Positions 25,866-34,108 of a DNA stretch of 34,286 bases are shown in pieces. The notes beneath the pieces are model-generated. The model was not told the DNA's origin and made no database searches. It worked only from the letters and a program-made list of their open reading frames with translations. Positions within the stretch are counted from its first letter, which is position 1. Every line of letters begins with the position of its first letter. The stretch is taken from NCBI GenBank assembly GCA_036278715.1, contig DASUKN010000015.1:1-34286 (forward strand), written 5' to 3'. The position numbers were made by a program, and so were the translations under genes. The DNA comes from Udaeobacter sp025935755. GTDB lineage: Bacteria > Verrucomicrobiota > Verrucomicrobiia > Chthoniobacterales > UBA10450.

Positions 25866-26729
25866 GTGAACGCACCCCCGGAAGCAGATGCCTGGTTAGA
25901 GGCAGTCAATGGTACGCTTTATCCGATCCAGGGCAGCTGCTCGCTCGGACGAACCGCTGCCAATGCGATTGTGCTGGACTCGCCCAAAGTGTCGCGGCGG
26001 CATGCTGTCATTCACCTGCAAAATATTGGTGAACTTTGGTTGATCGATTTCGGAAGCAGTAACGGGACTTTTTTGAATAAGCGGCGGATCAAGCATCCGA
26101 TCCGTTTAGGTGACGGCGATCGCATCACGATTGGCGATCAGGTTTTCACGTTCCGGCAACCGATTGCCGTCTCGCAGGAGTACAAAACCGAGCTGATGCA
26201 GCGCACCCTGCGCAAGATTGAGAAAATTCCCTGCTGGCTTCTCGTCACAGATATCCGCGATTTCACACCTCTCATTCGTCACATGCAGACCGAGGACTTG
26301 GATGTTCTTCTCGGTGCATGGATTTTTAGTTGCAAGGAGATCATCGAGAACCAGAACGGGACAATTAACAAATACCTGGGCGACGGTTTCCTTGCCTACT
26401 GGCCTGCCGCCGCGACGACTCCGACACAGATGATGGCCGTGATCTCCGCGTTGAAAGAATTGCAGCAAAAAGGGTGGCCGAAGTTTCGACTCGTTGTTCA
26501 TTTCGGCCCGGTAGCGATTGGCGGAGTCGCATCAATGGGCGAAGAAAGTTTGATGGGGGACGAAGTGAATTTGGTATTCCGGCTCGAGAGACTGGCCGGC
26601 TCGTTAGGCGAACTCTGCTGCATTAGCGAAACCGCGCACGCAAATCTGGGTGGACTCGCTACAACGCGTCTGCTCGGTGAATTCGAGCTGAAAGGATTTG
26701 ACGGAAAGTGCCGGTTCTTTGCTGTGTAG
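25866..26729 (+). CDS. FHA domain-class III adenylate/guanylate cyclase, copy 1
   Basis: This 287-residue protein has an N-terminal FHA domain (about 15-98: SLGRTAANAIVL, SPKVSRRHAVIHL, DFGSSNGTFLN) that should bind phosphothreonine. A class III nucleotide cyclase domain (about 118-287) follows, with metal-binding aspartates in VTDIRDFTPL and YLGDGFLAYW, and the catalytic-type GDEVNLVFRLERLAG. It has no transmembrane segment. The divergent kinase could phosphorylate a partner read by the FHA domain, linking phosphorylation to cyclic nucleotide output. GTG 25866 has no ribosome site; a TTTGATACACT element 9 nt upstream could be an extended -10, implying a leaderless mRNA. A close paralogue of equal length lies at 33232. 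Confidence 0.87.
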   Translation: MNAPPEADAWLEAVNGTLYPIQGSCSLGRTAANAIVLDSPKVSRRHAVIHLQNIGELWLIDFGSSNGTFLNKRRIKHPIRLGDGDRITIGDQVFTFRQPIAVSQEYKTELMQRTLRKIEKIPCWLLVTDIRDFTPLIRHMQTEDLDVLLGAWIFSCKEIIENQNGTINKYLGDGFLAYWPAAATTPTQMMAVISALKELQQKGWPKFRLVVHFGPVAIGGVASMGEESLMGDEVNLVFRLERLAGSLGELCCISETAHANLGGLATTRLLGEFELKGFDGKCRFFAV

Positions 26730-26803
26730 TTCGCTTGTTGGACCTGAAAAGATTGGGAACTGAAGGGTCTCGGCAATTGAACATCCGAGGGCAATCACTA
26801 GAA

Positions 26804-26912
26804 ATTTATGGCGATGTTTTGAACTGATCTCGGCAACGCCGGATTTATCGACATCGCCGGCGCCGGGGCGATCACGCGATGGCATGACCATCCGAGCCTG
26901 TTGCCCGGTCAA
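26804..26912 (-). pseudogene. Remnant of NAD(P)-dependent oxidoreductase C-terminus
   Basis: Read on the minus strand, this segment encodes QQARMV...GDVDKSGVAEISSKHRHKF. It aligns with the C-terminus of the oxidoreductase at 34109-34286 (EQYDRMI..GELDKSGIAELTFKDRHK). Nothing upstream of 26912 continues the gene; a dciA fragment starts 5 bp later. It sits in the same place and orientation relative to its FHA-cyclase neighbour as the second copy, so it marks the broken edge of a duplicated block. Confidence 0.55.
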
Positions 26913-26916
26913 ATGT

Positions 26917-26996
26917 CCAAGCCCGAGATCCTTCGAAAACTGAAGCTGCGCTTCGGCACCAAAACCATCAGAGACGTCCGCTTCCGCGTCCGCTGA
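26917..26996 (+). pseudogene. Displaced 3' fragment of dciA (direct repeat, copy 2)
   Basis: These 80 bp match the last 80 bp of dciA (20821-20900) with 7 mismatches and the same TGA stop. Read from ATG 26914, they would encode only 27 residues (MSKPEILRKLKLRFGTKT...), the basic DciA tail without the domain. The fragment lies about 6.1 kb downstream of its parent in the same orientation. Confidence 0.85.
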
Positions 26997-27142
26997 TCTG
27001 AAAATCCTCAGCTGAGCAACTCGTCGCTGGGCACTGTTCCGACGGATGGTTCGACTTCAGAACTAAATGCTTGGACGGCGCCAATGAACATGATAAAACA
27101 CCGCGAAGCCCAACGAAAGAGAACTAGAAAGGAAACACAACT

Positions 27143-27382
27143 ATGGCTGATCTACTCCCGAAGAAATACACTCTAGTGCGTGCCGCAGACAATAAATTGT
27201 ACGCCGTGGCCAAAGATGAGACGATCCCAATCGATGGGAATCCCAATATTCCCTCGACCGTTGTTCAAGAAGTTAACAATTCTCTAGACGACGCTGAAGA
27301 CGGCGTCGGAACAGCATTGGCGCCATACCTGCAGCCCCATGGCTCAGGGGTGAGAGTCAGAGTACGCGGAATTCTAGATTGA
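27143..27382 (+). CDS. 79-residue small protein, candidate YcaO/TfuA substrate
   Basis: The ATG has a good ribosome site (AAAGGA, 9 nt upstream). The protein has no recognised family. It is acidic in the middle (NNSLDDAEDGVG), has no Cys, and ends in an unusual PHGSGVRVRVRGILD tail. It lies 53 nt upstream of the YcaO gene on the same strand, the usual position of a ribosomally made precursor peptide: a leader-like N-terminal part (LLPKKYTLVRAADNKLYAVAKDE) and a short Gly/Arg/Val core. Lack of Cys, with few Ser and Thr, argues against classical azole formation but not against backbone thioamidation. A small accessory or binding protein is the main alternative. Confidence 0.6.
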   Translation: MADLLPKKYTLVRAADNKLYAVAKDETIPIDGNPNIPSTVVQEVNNSLDDAEDGVGTALAPYLQPHGSGVRVRVRGILD

Positions 27383-27435
27383 CATCAATGATCCTCTCAC
27401 GAGGCGGAAAGCGGTAACGCGCACGCACATTACCG

Positions 27436-28713
27436 ATGCGGCAAATGCCGACTGTGCTCCAACACGTTCATTGTCTCGAATCGCCTTCCCCTACTACATC
27501 AACCCCTAAAGCCATACGAAAAGGGACCCATCGATCACAAAGCCTCGACCATACGTTAAAACGCGTGCTGAGGCTGGCGCCAGTGATGGGAATCACACGG
27601 GTGGCCAACGTGACGGGGTTGGACGCAGTAAGCGTTCCGGTCGTCATGGTGTGTAGGCCTAATTCCCGATCCGTAGCAGTTTCCCAAGGAAAAGGAATCG
27701 ATCTGGCGAGCGCTCGCGTGTCTGGGTTGATGGAGGCGGCTGAACTCTACCATGCTGAGACGATAACGTTGCCACTCCGCTTGGCCACGTATGAAGAAAT
27801 CCGGTACCAATACAATGTGGTGGATGTTGACGAGCTACCGCATGATTCTGACTCGCGTTTTCATCCGAATCTACGGCTCTTGTGGTGCGAAGGACGAGAT
27901 CTCTTGAACGAAGAAAACGTGTTCGTGCCGTACGAAATGGTTCACACGAATTATACGACGCCACTGCCGGACGGTCATGGATGCTTCACAGCCACTTCAA
28001 ATGGTTTGGCTTCAGGTAACGCCACAATTGAAGCAATCAGTCATGGTATTTGCGAGGTCGTGGAGCGCGATGCTACCGCCTTATGGAAATGTTGTGATCA
28101 AGAAAGGCTTGATAAAAATCGGCTTGAGTTAGCAAGCGTGGACGATGCGATGTGCCAGAACGTTGTCCGTAAACTTGAGCGGGCTGGTTTAATTGTTGTC
28201 GCTTGGGACATCACTAGCGATATCGGGATTGCAGCATTTGCCTGCTTGATCGTTCCCAAAGAAGACAAAGCGATGTGGCACCCAGCCGTGGCATCCGGTT
28301 ATGGCTGCCACCCGGCCCGCGAGGTCGCGCTCTTGAGAGCTCTGACAGAGGCAGCACAGGTTCGGCTGACCCTAATATCGGGATTGCGCGACGACTTTCG
28401 AATCGATGAGTATGAACAATTATTGGATCCAGATGTAGTAGGAGCGATTTTACATCGCGTCTCGGCTTCACGGCCAACGCGACGCTTTCGTGACATCCCT
28501 ACATGCGCTGGCGAAACTTTTGAAGAGGATGTCGACTGGGAACTAAAATGCATTAGAAGGGCCGGCATCCGACGAGTGGTGGTCGTTGACCTTACAAAAA
28601 AAATATTCGGGCTACCAGTCGTCAGAGTGATTGTTCCCGGTCTAGAGCCAATGCTCGAGCCAGCATACGTCCCAGGCCGACGGGGGCGGGCAGCTATTCA
28701 AGGTAGAGCGTGA
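27436..28713 (+). CDS. YcaO-domain cyclodehydratase/thioamide synthase-like protein
   Basis: This 425-residue protein has YcaO ATP-binding motifs: QGKGIDLASARVSGLMEAAELYHAE, SNGLASGNATIEAISHGICEVVERDA and SGYGCHPAREVALLRALTEAAQVR with SGLRDDF. YcaO enzymes use ATP to activate peptide amide bonds, giving azolines, amidines or, with TfuA partners, thioamides. The C-terminus (VPGRRGRAAIQGRA) lacks the PxPxP tail of azoline-forming YcaOs. It overlaps the TfuA-like gene by 4 nt (GTGA), strongly implying a functional pair, as in trifolitoxin and thioviridamide-type loci and in archaeal McrA thioamidation. No separate E1-like or dehydrogenase gene is visible. Start ATG 27436 lacks a clear ribosome site; ATG 27445 is possible. 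Confidence 0.87.
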   Translation: MRQMPTVLQHVHCLESPSPTTSTPKAIRKGTHRSQSLDHTLKRVLRLAPVMGITRVANVTGLDAVSVPVVMVCRPNSRSVAVSQGKGIDLASARVSGLMEAAELYHAETITLPLRLATYEEIRYQYNVVDVDELPHDSDSRFHPNLRLLWCEGRDLLNEENVFVPYEMVHTNYTTPLPDGHGCFTATSNGLASGNATIEAISHGICEVVERDATALWKCCDQERLDKNRLELASVDDAMCQNVVRKLERAGLIVVAWDITSDIGIAAFACLIVPKEDKAMWHPAVASGYGCHPAREVALLRALTEAAQVRLTLISGLRDDFRIDEYEQLLDPDVVGAILHRVSASRPTRRFRDIPTCAGETFEEDVDWELKCIRRAGIRRVVVVDLTKKIFGLPVVRVIVPGLEPMLEPAYVPGRRGRAAIQGRA

Positions 28714-30059
28714 GTGTCTACGTATTCACGGGTCCCACGATTTCTGCATCGGAGGCAAATCGCGAACTTGATGCGATATATTTGCCGCCTGCGGCTGAAG
28801 GCGATGTCTGCCGAGTTACACTGCAGCGTCCTCAGGCAATCGGAATCATTGACGGTTACTTCCAATCTGTGCCCACGGTGCGGCACAAAGAGATCTTATG
28901 GGCAATGAGTCGCGGAATCCACGTATTCGGCAGTGCCAGCATCGGTGCGCTTCGTGCGGCCGAGCTGGCTGCCTTCGGCATGGAAGGTGTAGGAATAATT
29001 TTCAAGTGGTATCGCGATGGAGTACTGGAAGATGACGATGAAGTCGCCATTGCTCACGGCGATCCCCAGACCGGATTTCTAGCCGCTTCCGAGGCGATGG
29101 TTAACATCCGTCAAACTTTGCGGAGAGCAGAGTTACTCGGCGTGATTTCAGCGAGGTTGGGAGCAGCGCTGGAAAAGATCGCTAAAGAACTGTTTTATCC
29201 CGATCGGAACTATACACTGTTGCTTCGTTGTGCCTCGGAGTGTGGACTACCGAAAGCCGAATTGAGTCGGCTCACACAATGGTTGCCGCAGAATCATGTG
29301 AACCAAAAACGGGAAGACGCCGTCGGGATGCTGAGGCTAATGGCCCAGCGACTGGAACAAGGACTGAAGCCAAAGACGGTTTCCTACTGTTTCGAGCATA
29401 CTGCGATGTGGGAAACTGCTCGGCGCCAGTGTGGCGAACTCCGATTGGATTCAAATGATAAACGGAGCGTAGTTGGTCTGGAGCTGCTGTTGGATGAACT
29501 CAGACTGGATGGCGAACAGTATCAGCAGCACAGCCTGATGGCACTGGAACGGTTCTTCGCTATTCGGGAGTCCGAGCGCGCGGGAATGGCTGTCAGCAAC
29601 GAACATAGGAGAAGGACAGAAACTGCTTTTCGACGAGAGCGCGGCCTCGTCGACGAGGAATCAATTAAGCAGTGGATGAATGACAACGATTTGAACTATC
29701 ATCAGTTCGATGCGCTGATGATAGACGAGGCGCGCGTGAGGTGGGTTCAGGAACGCGCGCAGCTTGTATCCACTAGCTGCCTGCCAGAACAACTTCGCCT
29801 CTCCGGCGAGTATTCTCGATTGGTCAAGCGCGCTGTCGCGAAGGACCGCTTACTCGAATCGGTCGGATTGAAAAATCCTTGTCTGGAAAATGCGAACCTG
29901 ACGGAGAAGGAATTGCTGCAATGGTATTTCGAAAAACTTCGATACCAACCAGTGCCTGACGATATGAACAGCTACGCGCACAACTTAGGATTCGCGAGTA
30001 CTGATGCTTTCCGTCGCGTTTTGCTCAAGGAATATTTGTATCGCCGCTTTGAAGGTTAA
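28710..30059 (+). CDS. TfuA-like protein
   Basis: The 449 residues start with a TfuA core (about 1-150): YVFTGPTISASEA, LPPAAEGDV, IGIIDGYFQSVPTVRHKEILWAMSRGIHVFGSASIGALRAAEL, then GMEGVG and DDDEVAIAHG. A long helical C-terminal part (about 160-449) has no recognised domain and ends in LTEKELLQWYFEKL...FRRVLLKEYLYRRFEG. TfuA proteins partner YcaO enzymes, probably in sulfur delivery for thioamide formation, but the bacterial role is not settled. The gene starts with GTG inside the end of the YcaO gene. It is convergent with the second kinase gene, with 12 bp between stops. Confidence 0.85.
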   Translation: MSVYVFTGPTISASEANRELDAIYLPPAAEGDVCRVTLQRPQAIGIIDGYFQSVPTVRHKEILWAMSRGIHVFGSASIGALRAAELAAFGMEGVGIIFKWYRDGVLEDDDEVAIAHGDPQTGFLAASEAMVNIRQTLRRAELLGVISARLGAALEKIAKELFYPDRNYTLLLRCASECGLPKAELSRLTQWLPQNHVNQKREDAVGMLRLMAQRLEQGLKPKTVSYCFEHTAMWETARRQCGELRLDSNDKRSVVGLELLLDELRLDGEQYQQHSLMALERFFAIRESERAGMAVSNEHRRRTETAFRRERGLVDEESIKQWMNDNDLNYHQFDALMIDEARVRWVQERAQLVSTSCLPEQLRLSGEYSRLVKRAVAKDRLLESVGLKNPCLENANLTEKELLQWYFEKLRYQPVPDDMNSYAHNLGFASTDAFRRVLLKEYLYRRFEG

Positions 30060-30071
30060 ACAAGGCAGCCA

Positions 30072-32954
30072 TCATTGCTTCGCATCAACCGGTACGTGGG
30101 AAGCAACGAGTTTATCGAAACGCGGATCATTCCGCAGCGAATCGAACATTGGATCAAGCCGAAGCAGCGCAGGTGTAAGCGGAACGCCTGACACCAGTGA
30201 GCCATCGTAGGGTATTGAGAGCAGTTTCTGGAGTGCGAGAATGGCGCGGTCCCGGTTTGTCGTGCGTGCCATCACACGAGCAAAAACCTCCGTGGAAAGC
30301 GGACCGCGCAGCGCATCCTTCTCAACCGGTATTGCGGCTGCAACTCGATCCGAAAAAGCCAATGCAGCAGCCTGATCGCCCAATGCCATATTGGTAAGCG
30401 CGAGATCGCCAAGTAGCGCATAATTTTCCGGTTGCACTTTGAGGAAGGCTTCGAGTTCGCTGCGGGCCTGTTGCCAGCTTTGTTGCGCGCCAGCTTGATC
30501 GCCGCCAACTTGCTGTGCCCACCCCAACCAAAAACGCAGTTCGCCGTTAATATAGCCCAAAGCTGGATCAGGTTTCGCCAAAATTTCCCTCAGACGCCCG
30601 ATCATTTGTGTGGCGCGCCGCTCCAGGATTGCTTGATAAATCTGCGCTTTAAGTGTCTCGGATTGGTCTGCCCCAGGGCGAAGCGGGGCTAGAATCGCGG
30701 ATGCTTGCGGGAGGTCGCCCTGAGCTTGTGCGATAGTCGCCTTCGTCGCGAGGGTATCTATGTCATCTGGTGTAATATTTAGAACCTCATCAAGCTTTCG
30801 TAGCGCATCAGTGAAACGTCGAAGTTCGATGTACAAAAGCGCATGTTGCGTGAGAAGGCTGATGTTGCGGGGGTCGAGCCGCTCTGCCTCTTGGAAGTAA
30901 GAATCGCTCTGATCCCATTGGCCTCTCCTGCGCGCTACGTAGGCCAGTGACTCGGGAATCCGGCTGCTATTTGGCAAGAATTGATGTGCCTGCTCAAAAT
31001 ACAGCACCGCGGTGTCGTAGTCGTTTAGAAAAGCATAGTGGTAGTATCCTTGTGCGAGCAGCCCTTCGCCCAGGTTCGGTTGAAGGGTGAGCGCAGTTTC
31101 GGCTGCCTGACGTGCCTCCTCCCGGAGAGCGTCGGTGGGTTGAGTATTGGATGACAGATAACTGAACGCATCGACATAAGCGAGCAGAGCCCAACCCAGA
31201 GCAAACTTCGGATCCAACCGCACTGCTTCTCTAAGATACTTCTGTGCGCCAAGGGTTGTAGCGGACGTGGTCGCCGCTTTTAGTGTATAGGCGAGCCCAC
31301 GTAAATAGGCGTCGTAGGCCTCAGGGTTATCTGTCGGCTTCAAAGCGATGACTTTTTCTTCCTGCCCAGTAAGGTGGGCTCGCAATTGTTCGGCGATGGC
31401 CCTTGCGATGTCACTCTCCACTGAAAAGATGTCAGTGAGTTTGCGATCAAACGTATCCGCCCAAAGATGCGAATCAGTGGCTGCATTGATCAGCTGAACG
31501 TTGACGCGAACGGAGTCACCACTTTTCTGCACGCTTCCTTCCAGGATATGGGCGACACCAAGCTGTCTGGCGATTTGAGACAGGTTTTCAGGACTACTCT
31601 TGTAATGCTGAGTGGATGTGCGCGAGATCACTTTTAGATCAGAGATCTTGGATAATCGCGTCAGAATCTCGTCCTGAATTCCGTCTGCAAAGTAAGCATT
31701 CGTTTTGTCTTCGCTGCGGTTTTCGAATGGCAGAACTGCAATGCTTTTGTCGGACGCAGCGCTTAAAGCCGCATTTTGCACGCGCGGTCGATACGCGAAG
31801 AAAAGCGTAGATATTCCTAGAATAAGGAACGCTGCTGCGACAGCAGCGCGTGTGCGTCGCCCGCTGCGTATCTCCGGCGAGCAACGTTGCAGGCGCGCTG
31901 CTAAGTCGGCGGTGCCGGGCCGCGAGGCCGATTCGAAGGCGAGCATCGATTCGAGCAGCGATTTGAGGCGATGCGGAACGTGTGCTGCTTTGAGTTGTTC
32001 TGTGGGAAGAGCATTTGATTTTTGAGCGCGGTGGATCTCAGACAAACTACGACCGGCAAATGGGGCTTTCCCCGTGAGGGCGAACCAGAGCGTTTCGCCT
32101 AACGAGTAAATATCGGAGCGTACGTCGAGCGCCGAATGTTCAAATTGTTCGGGGCTTGCGAATGCGGGCGTACCAACAAATCTGTCATGGGTCAGTGATT
32201 TGGGATCGGTTGCGCTGTGAAAAGCTTTGGCCAAACCGAAATCGATTATTTTCACCACCGGAATCCCGCTCTTGCGGAGCGCGCGCATTTTATTTCGCCT
32301 AGACCGAGCTTGATCGCTCCCTGCCGTGTCCGAGTCGTCCAGCTTTACGAGCATCAGATTTGCTGGCTTTAAATCGCGGTGGATTAAGCCGTGTTTCTCT
32401 GCGGCCGCGAGAGCGGAAGTGACTTGCTGTCCAATTCCGATGGTAGTATGCGGGTCGAGCGGCCCGGCGCGGCGAACCCGTTCATCGAGGGTCTCGCCGT
32501 CGATCAATTCCATGGCGTAAAAATATTGGCCGGTCTCAAGACGCATTCCGAACTGATGGATAACGGCGATGTTTTCGTGTCGTAGTGCTGCAGCCGCGCG
32601 CGCTTCGCGGACGAAACGTTCCCGGGCATCAGGGCTTCGCTCAGCGATATCGGTCTTGATTATCTTCAAGGCGACTTTGCGCTGGAGCGATGTGTCAGTG
32701 GCGCGATATGTGACGCCCATCGCACCGCGGCCAAGTTCGCAGAGACTTCCGTCCGCGTGACAATCGATTTCGTAAACACCGAAGCGCATGCCACGCTCCA
32801 AAGCGTCCGGCGTTGAATCGTGCACTGTTTCTTTTTCACTGCCGATTCCCGCACGCAAGAAACACGACATGCAGCCGAATCCCCCACCCGGTGTTTCCTC
32901 CAGCACACTGCCACAGTTCGGACAAGTCGCGACGTGCTGTGAAGGAGGTTGCAC
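30072..32954 (-). CDS. Ser/Thr protein kinase with zinc ribbon, TolB-like and TPR domains, copy 2
   Basis: This 960-residue protein starts at GTG 32954. A four-Cys zinc ribbon (CPNCG at 11-14, CMSC at 28-31) leads into a kinase domain: LGRGAMG (74-80), VALK Lys97, HRDLKPAN (192-194 HRD), an unusual 29-residue basic insert before DFG (238-240), and an intact ASPEQ segment. A membrane segment (AAFLILGISTLFFAY) is followed by a TolB-like domain and TPR-like repeats that are nearly the same as in the kinase at 23013. The kinase halves are clearly more different from each other than the C-terminal halves. It is divergent from the second FHA-cyclase gene. Expected role: membrane-anchored sensor kinase with a periplasmic TolB/TPR part. 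Confidence 0.88.
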   Translation of the reverse strand: MQPPSQHVATCPNCGSVLEETPGGGFGCMSCFLRAGIGSEKETVHDSTPDALERGMRFGVYEIDCHADGSLCELGRGAMGVTYRATDTSLQRKVALKIIKTDIAERSPDARERFVREARAAAALRHENIAVIHQFGMRLETGQYFYAMELIDGETLDERVRRAGPLDPHTTIGIGQQVTSALAAAEKHGLIHRDLKPANLMLVKLDDSDTAGSDQARSRRNKMRALRKSGIPVVKIIDFGLAKAFHSATDPKSLTHDRFVGTPAFASPEQFEHSALDVRSDIYSLGETLWFALTGKAPFAGRSLSEIHRAQKSNALPTEQLKAAHVPHRLKSLLESMLAFESASRPGTADLAARLQRCSPEIRSGRRTRAAVAAAFLILGISTLFFAYRPRVQNAALSAASDKSIAVLPFENRSEDKTNAYFADGIQDEILTRLSKISDLKVISRTSTQHYKSSPENLSQIARQLGVAHILEGSVQKSGDSVRVNVQLINAATDSHLWADTFDRKLTDIFSVESDIARAIAEQLRAHLTGQEEKVIALKPTDNPEAYDAYLRGLAYTLKAATTSATTLGAQKYLREAVRLDPKFALGWALLAYVDAFSYLSSNTQPTDALREEARQAAETALTLQPNLGEGLLAQGYYHYAFLNDYDTAVLYFEQAHQFLPNSSRIPESLAYVARRRGQWDQSDSYFQEAERLDPRNISLLTQHALLYIELRRFTDALRKLDEVLNITPDDIDTLATKATIAQAQGDLPQASAILAPLRPGADQSETLKAQIYQAILERRATQMIGRLREILAKPDPALGYINGELRFWLGWAQQVGGDQAGAQQSWQQARSELEAFLKVQPENYALLGDLALTNMALGDQAAALAFSDRVAAAIPVEKDALRGPLSTEVFARVMARTTNRDRAILALQKLLSIPYDGSLVSGVPLTPALLRLDPMFDSLRNDPRFDKLVASHVPVDAKQ

Positions 32955-32963
32955 TTCTTTGAG

Positions 32964-33074
32964 CTACGTTGCGAACTTAGTCCGGCGGGATCGGCCCAGC
33001 GGTGGCCGGATCTTGCGTTCAGTCTCTTCCTGAGCCTCGGGGGACATGTGGAGCTCCTGCCGAAGTTCTTTCAT
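32964..33074 (-). CDS. Possible 36-residue ORF before kinase copy 2
   Basis: ATG 33074 to TAG 32964-32966 encodes a charged peptide (MKELRQELHMSPEAQEETER...) that ends 9 nt before the kinase GTG. The spacing and composition are compatible with a small upstream gene of the operon. No family is recognised and the ribosome site is weak, so it may be chance. Confidence 0.25.
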   Translation of the reverse strand: MKELRQELHMSPEAQEETERKIRPPLGRSRRTKFAT

Positions 33075-33231
33075 AAACCCGCTCCCGGTCTATGTCGAGA
33101 AGATAGCTGGGAGGCCCGAAACCCGAAACCGGGAGGAAAACGTGATCCTGACTGATCGTCGAGCAAGCCCAAGATCCGGACTGCTTGGAAGATACTTCTC
33201 GTTTTTGGTGACTTTTTGATAATGCTTCGAC

Positions 33232-34095
33232 ATGCGCGTGCCGCCGGTGGAAGATGCCTGGCTGGAAGCAGCCGATGGGAGGCGCCTTCCAATCAAAGGA
33301 AGTTGTTCGTTAGGCCGATCTACCGCTAACACGATCGTGCTGGAGTCGCCGAAAGTCTCGCGTCGGCACGCGCTGATTCATCTGCAAAACATCGGCGAAC
33401 TTTGGCTGATCGATTTTGGCAGCAGCAACGGAACTTTTTTGAACAACCGGCGAATTCACCACCCCGTTCGACTCAGCGACGGCGATCAAATCACCATCGG
33501 TGACCATGTTTTCAATGTTCGGCAGCCGACGGAGATTTCGGAAGAATACAAAACGAACCTCATGCAGCAGACTGCGCCGGAAATTGAAGAGGTTCGCTGC
33601 TGGCTCCTGGTGGCGGATCTTCGCGGTTTTACTCCGCTCAGCCGTCAAATGAGGAGAGAGGATTTGGATCTTCTTCTTGGCACATGGATATTTCGTTGCA
33701 AGGAGTTAATCGAGAGCCGGCACGGAATAATTAACAAATATCTGGGCGATGGTTTTCTTGCGTATTGGCGCGAAGCCGCGACAAATCCGGAGGAAATAGC
33801 GGCAATTATTTCCCTACTCAAAGAATTTCAACGACAAGAAGCACCGGAGTTTCGATTCGTGGTCCACTTCGGATCGGTTGCGATTGGGGGAGTCGCATCG
33901 ATGGGCGAAGAAAGTCTGATTGGAAGTGAAGTGAACCTGATTTTTCGCCTGGAAAAACTGGCCGGTTCGTTAGGCGAATCTTGTTGTGTCAGTGAAACCG
34001 CTAACACAAAACTATGCGGGCTCGCTGCGACACGCTCCCTTGGTGAATTCGACTTAAAAGGGTTTGACGAAAGGTGTCAGTTCTTTGCTGCCTGA
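33232..34095 (+). CDS. FHA domain-class III adenylate/guanylate cyclase, copy 2
   Basis: This 287-residue protein has the same architecture and exact length as the protein at 25866: FHA (SLGRSTANTIVL, SPKVSRRHALIHL, DFGSSNGTFLN) then a class III cyclase domain (VADLRGFTPL, YLGDGFLAYW, GSEVNLIFRLEKLAG). Long identical runs such as HLQNIGELWLIDFGSSNGTF show recent common origin. The first metal-site segment reads DLRGF here and DIRDF in copy 1. ATG 33232 has no ribosome site; TTTGATAAT lies 8-10 nt upstream, aligning with the TTTGATA element of copy 1. It is divergent from kinase copy 2 across 277 bp. Confidence 0.88.
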   Translation: MRVPPVEDAWLEAADGRRLPIKGSCSLGRSTANTIVLESPKVSRRHALIHLQNIGELWLIDFGSSNGTFLNNRRIHHPVRLSDGDQITIGDHVFNVRQPTEISEEYKTNLMQQTAPEIEEVRCWLLVADLRGFTPLSRQMRREDLDLLLGTWIFRCKELIESRHGIINKYLGDGFLAYWREAATNPEEIAAIISLLKEFQRQEAPEFRFVVHFGSVAIGGVASMGEESLIGSEVNLIFRLEKLAGSLGESCCVSETANTKLCGLAATRSLGEFDLKGFDERCQFFAA

Positions 34096-34108
34096 TTGCG
34101 GCATCGAC

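Noticed and set aside
20901..26916. Complete integrative element or phage
   Set aside because: Direct repeats are present, but no integrase, transposase, replication or packaging gene was found in the bracketed 6 kb.
26914..26996. 27-codon ORF in the orphan dciA tail as a gene
   Set aside because: It contains only the basic C-terminal tail of DciA and has no ribosome site; it is best read as a displaced fragment.
33071..33292. 73-codon minus-strand frame between kinase copy 2 and the FHA-cyclase gene
   Set aside because: It overlaps the start of the FHA-cyclase gene and has no motif; the region is more likely the divergent promoter.
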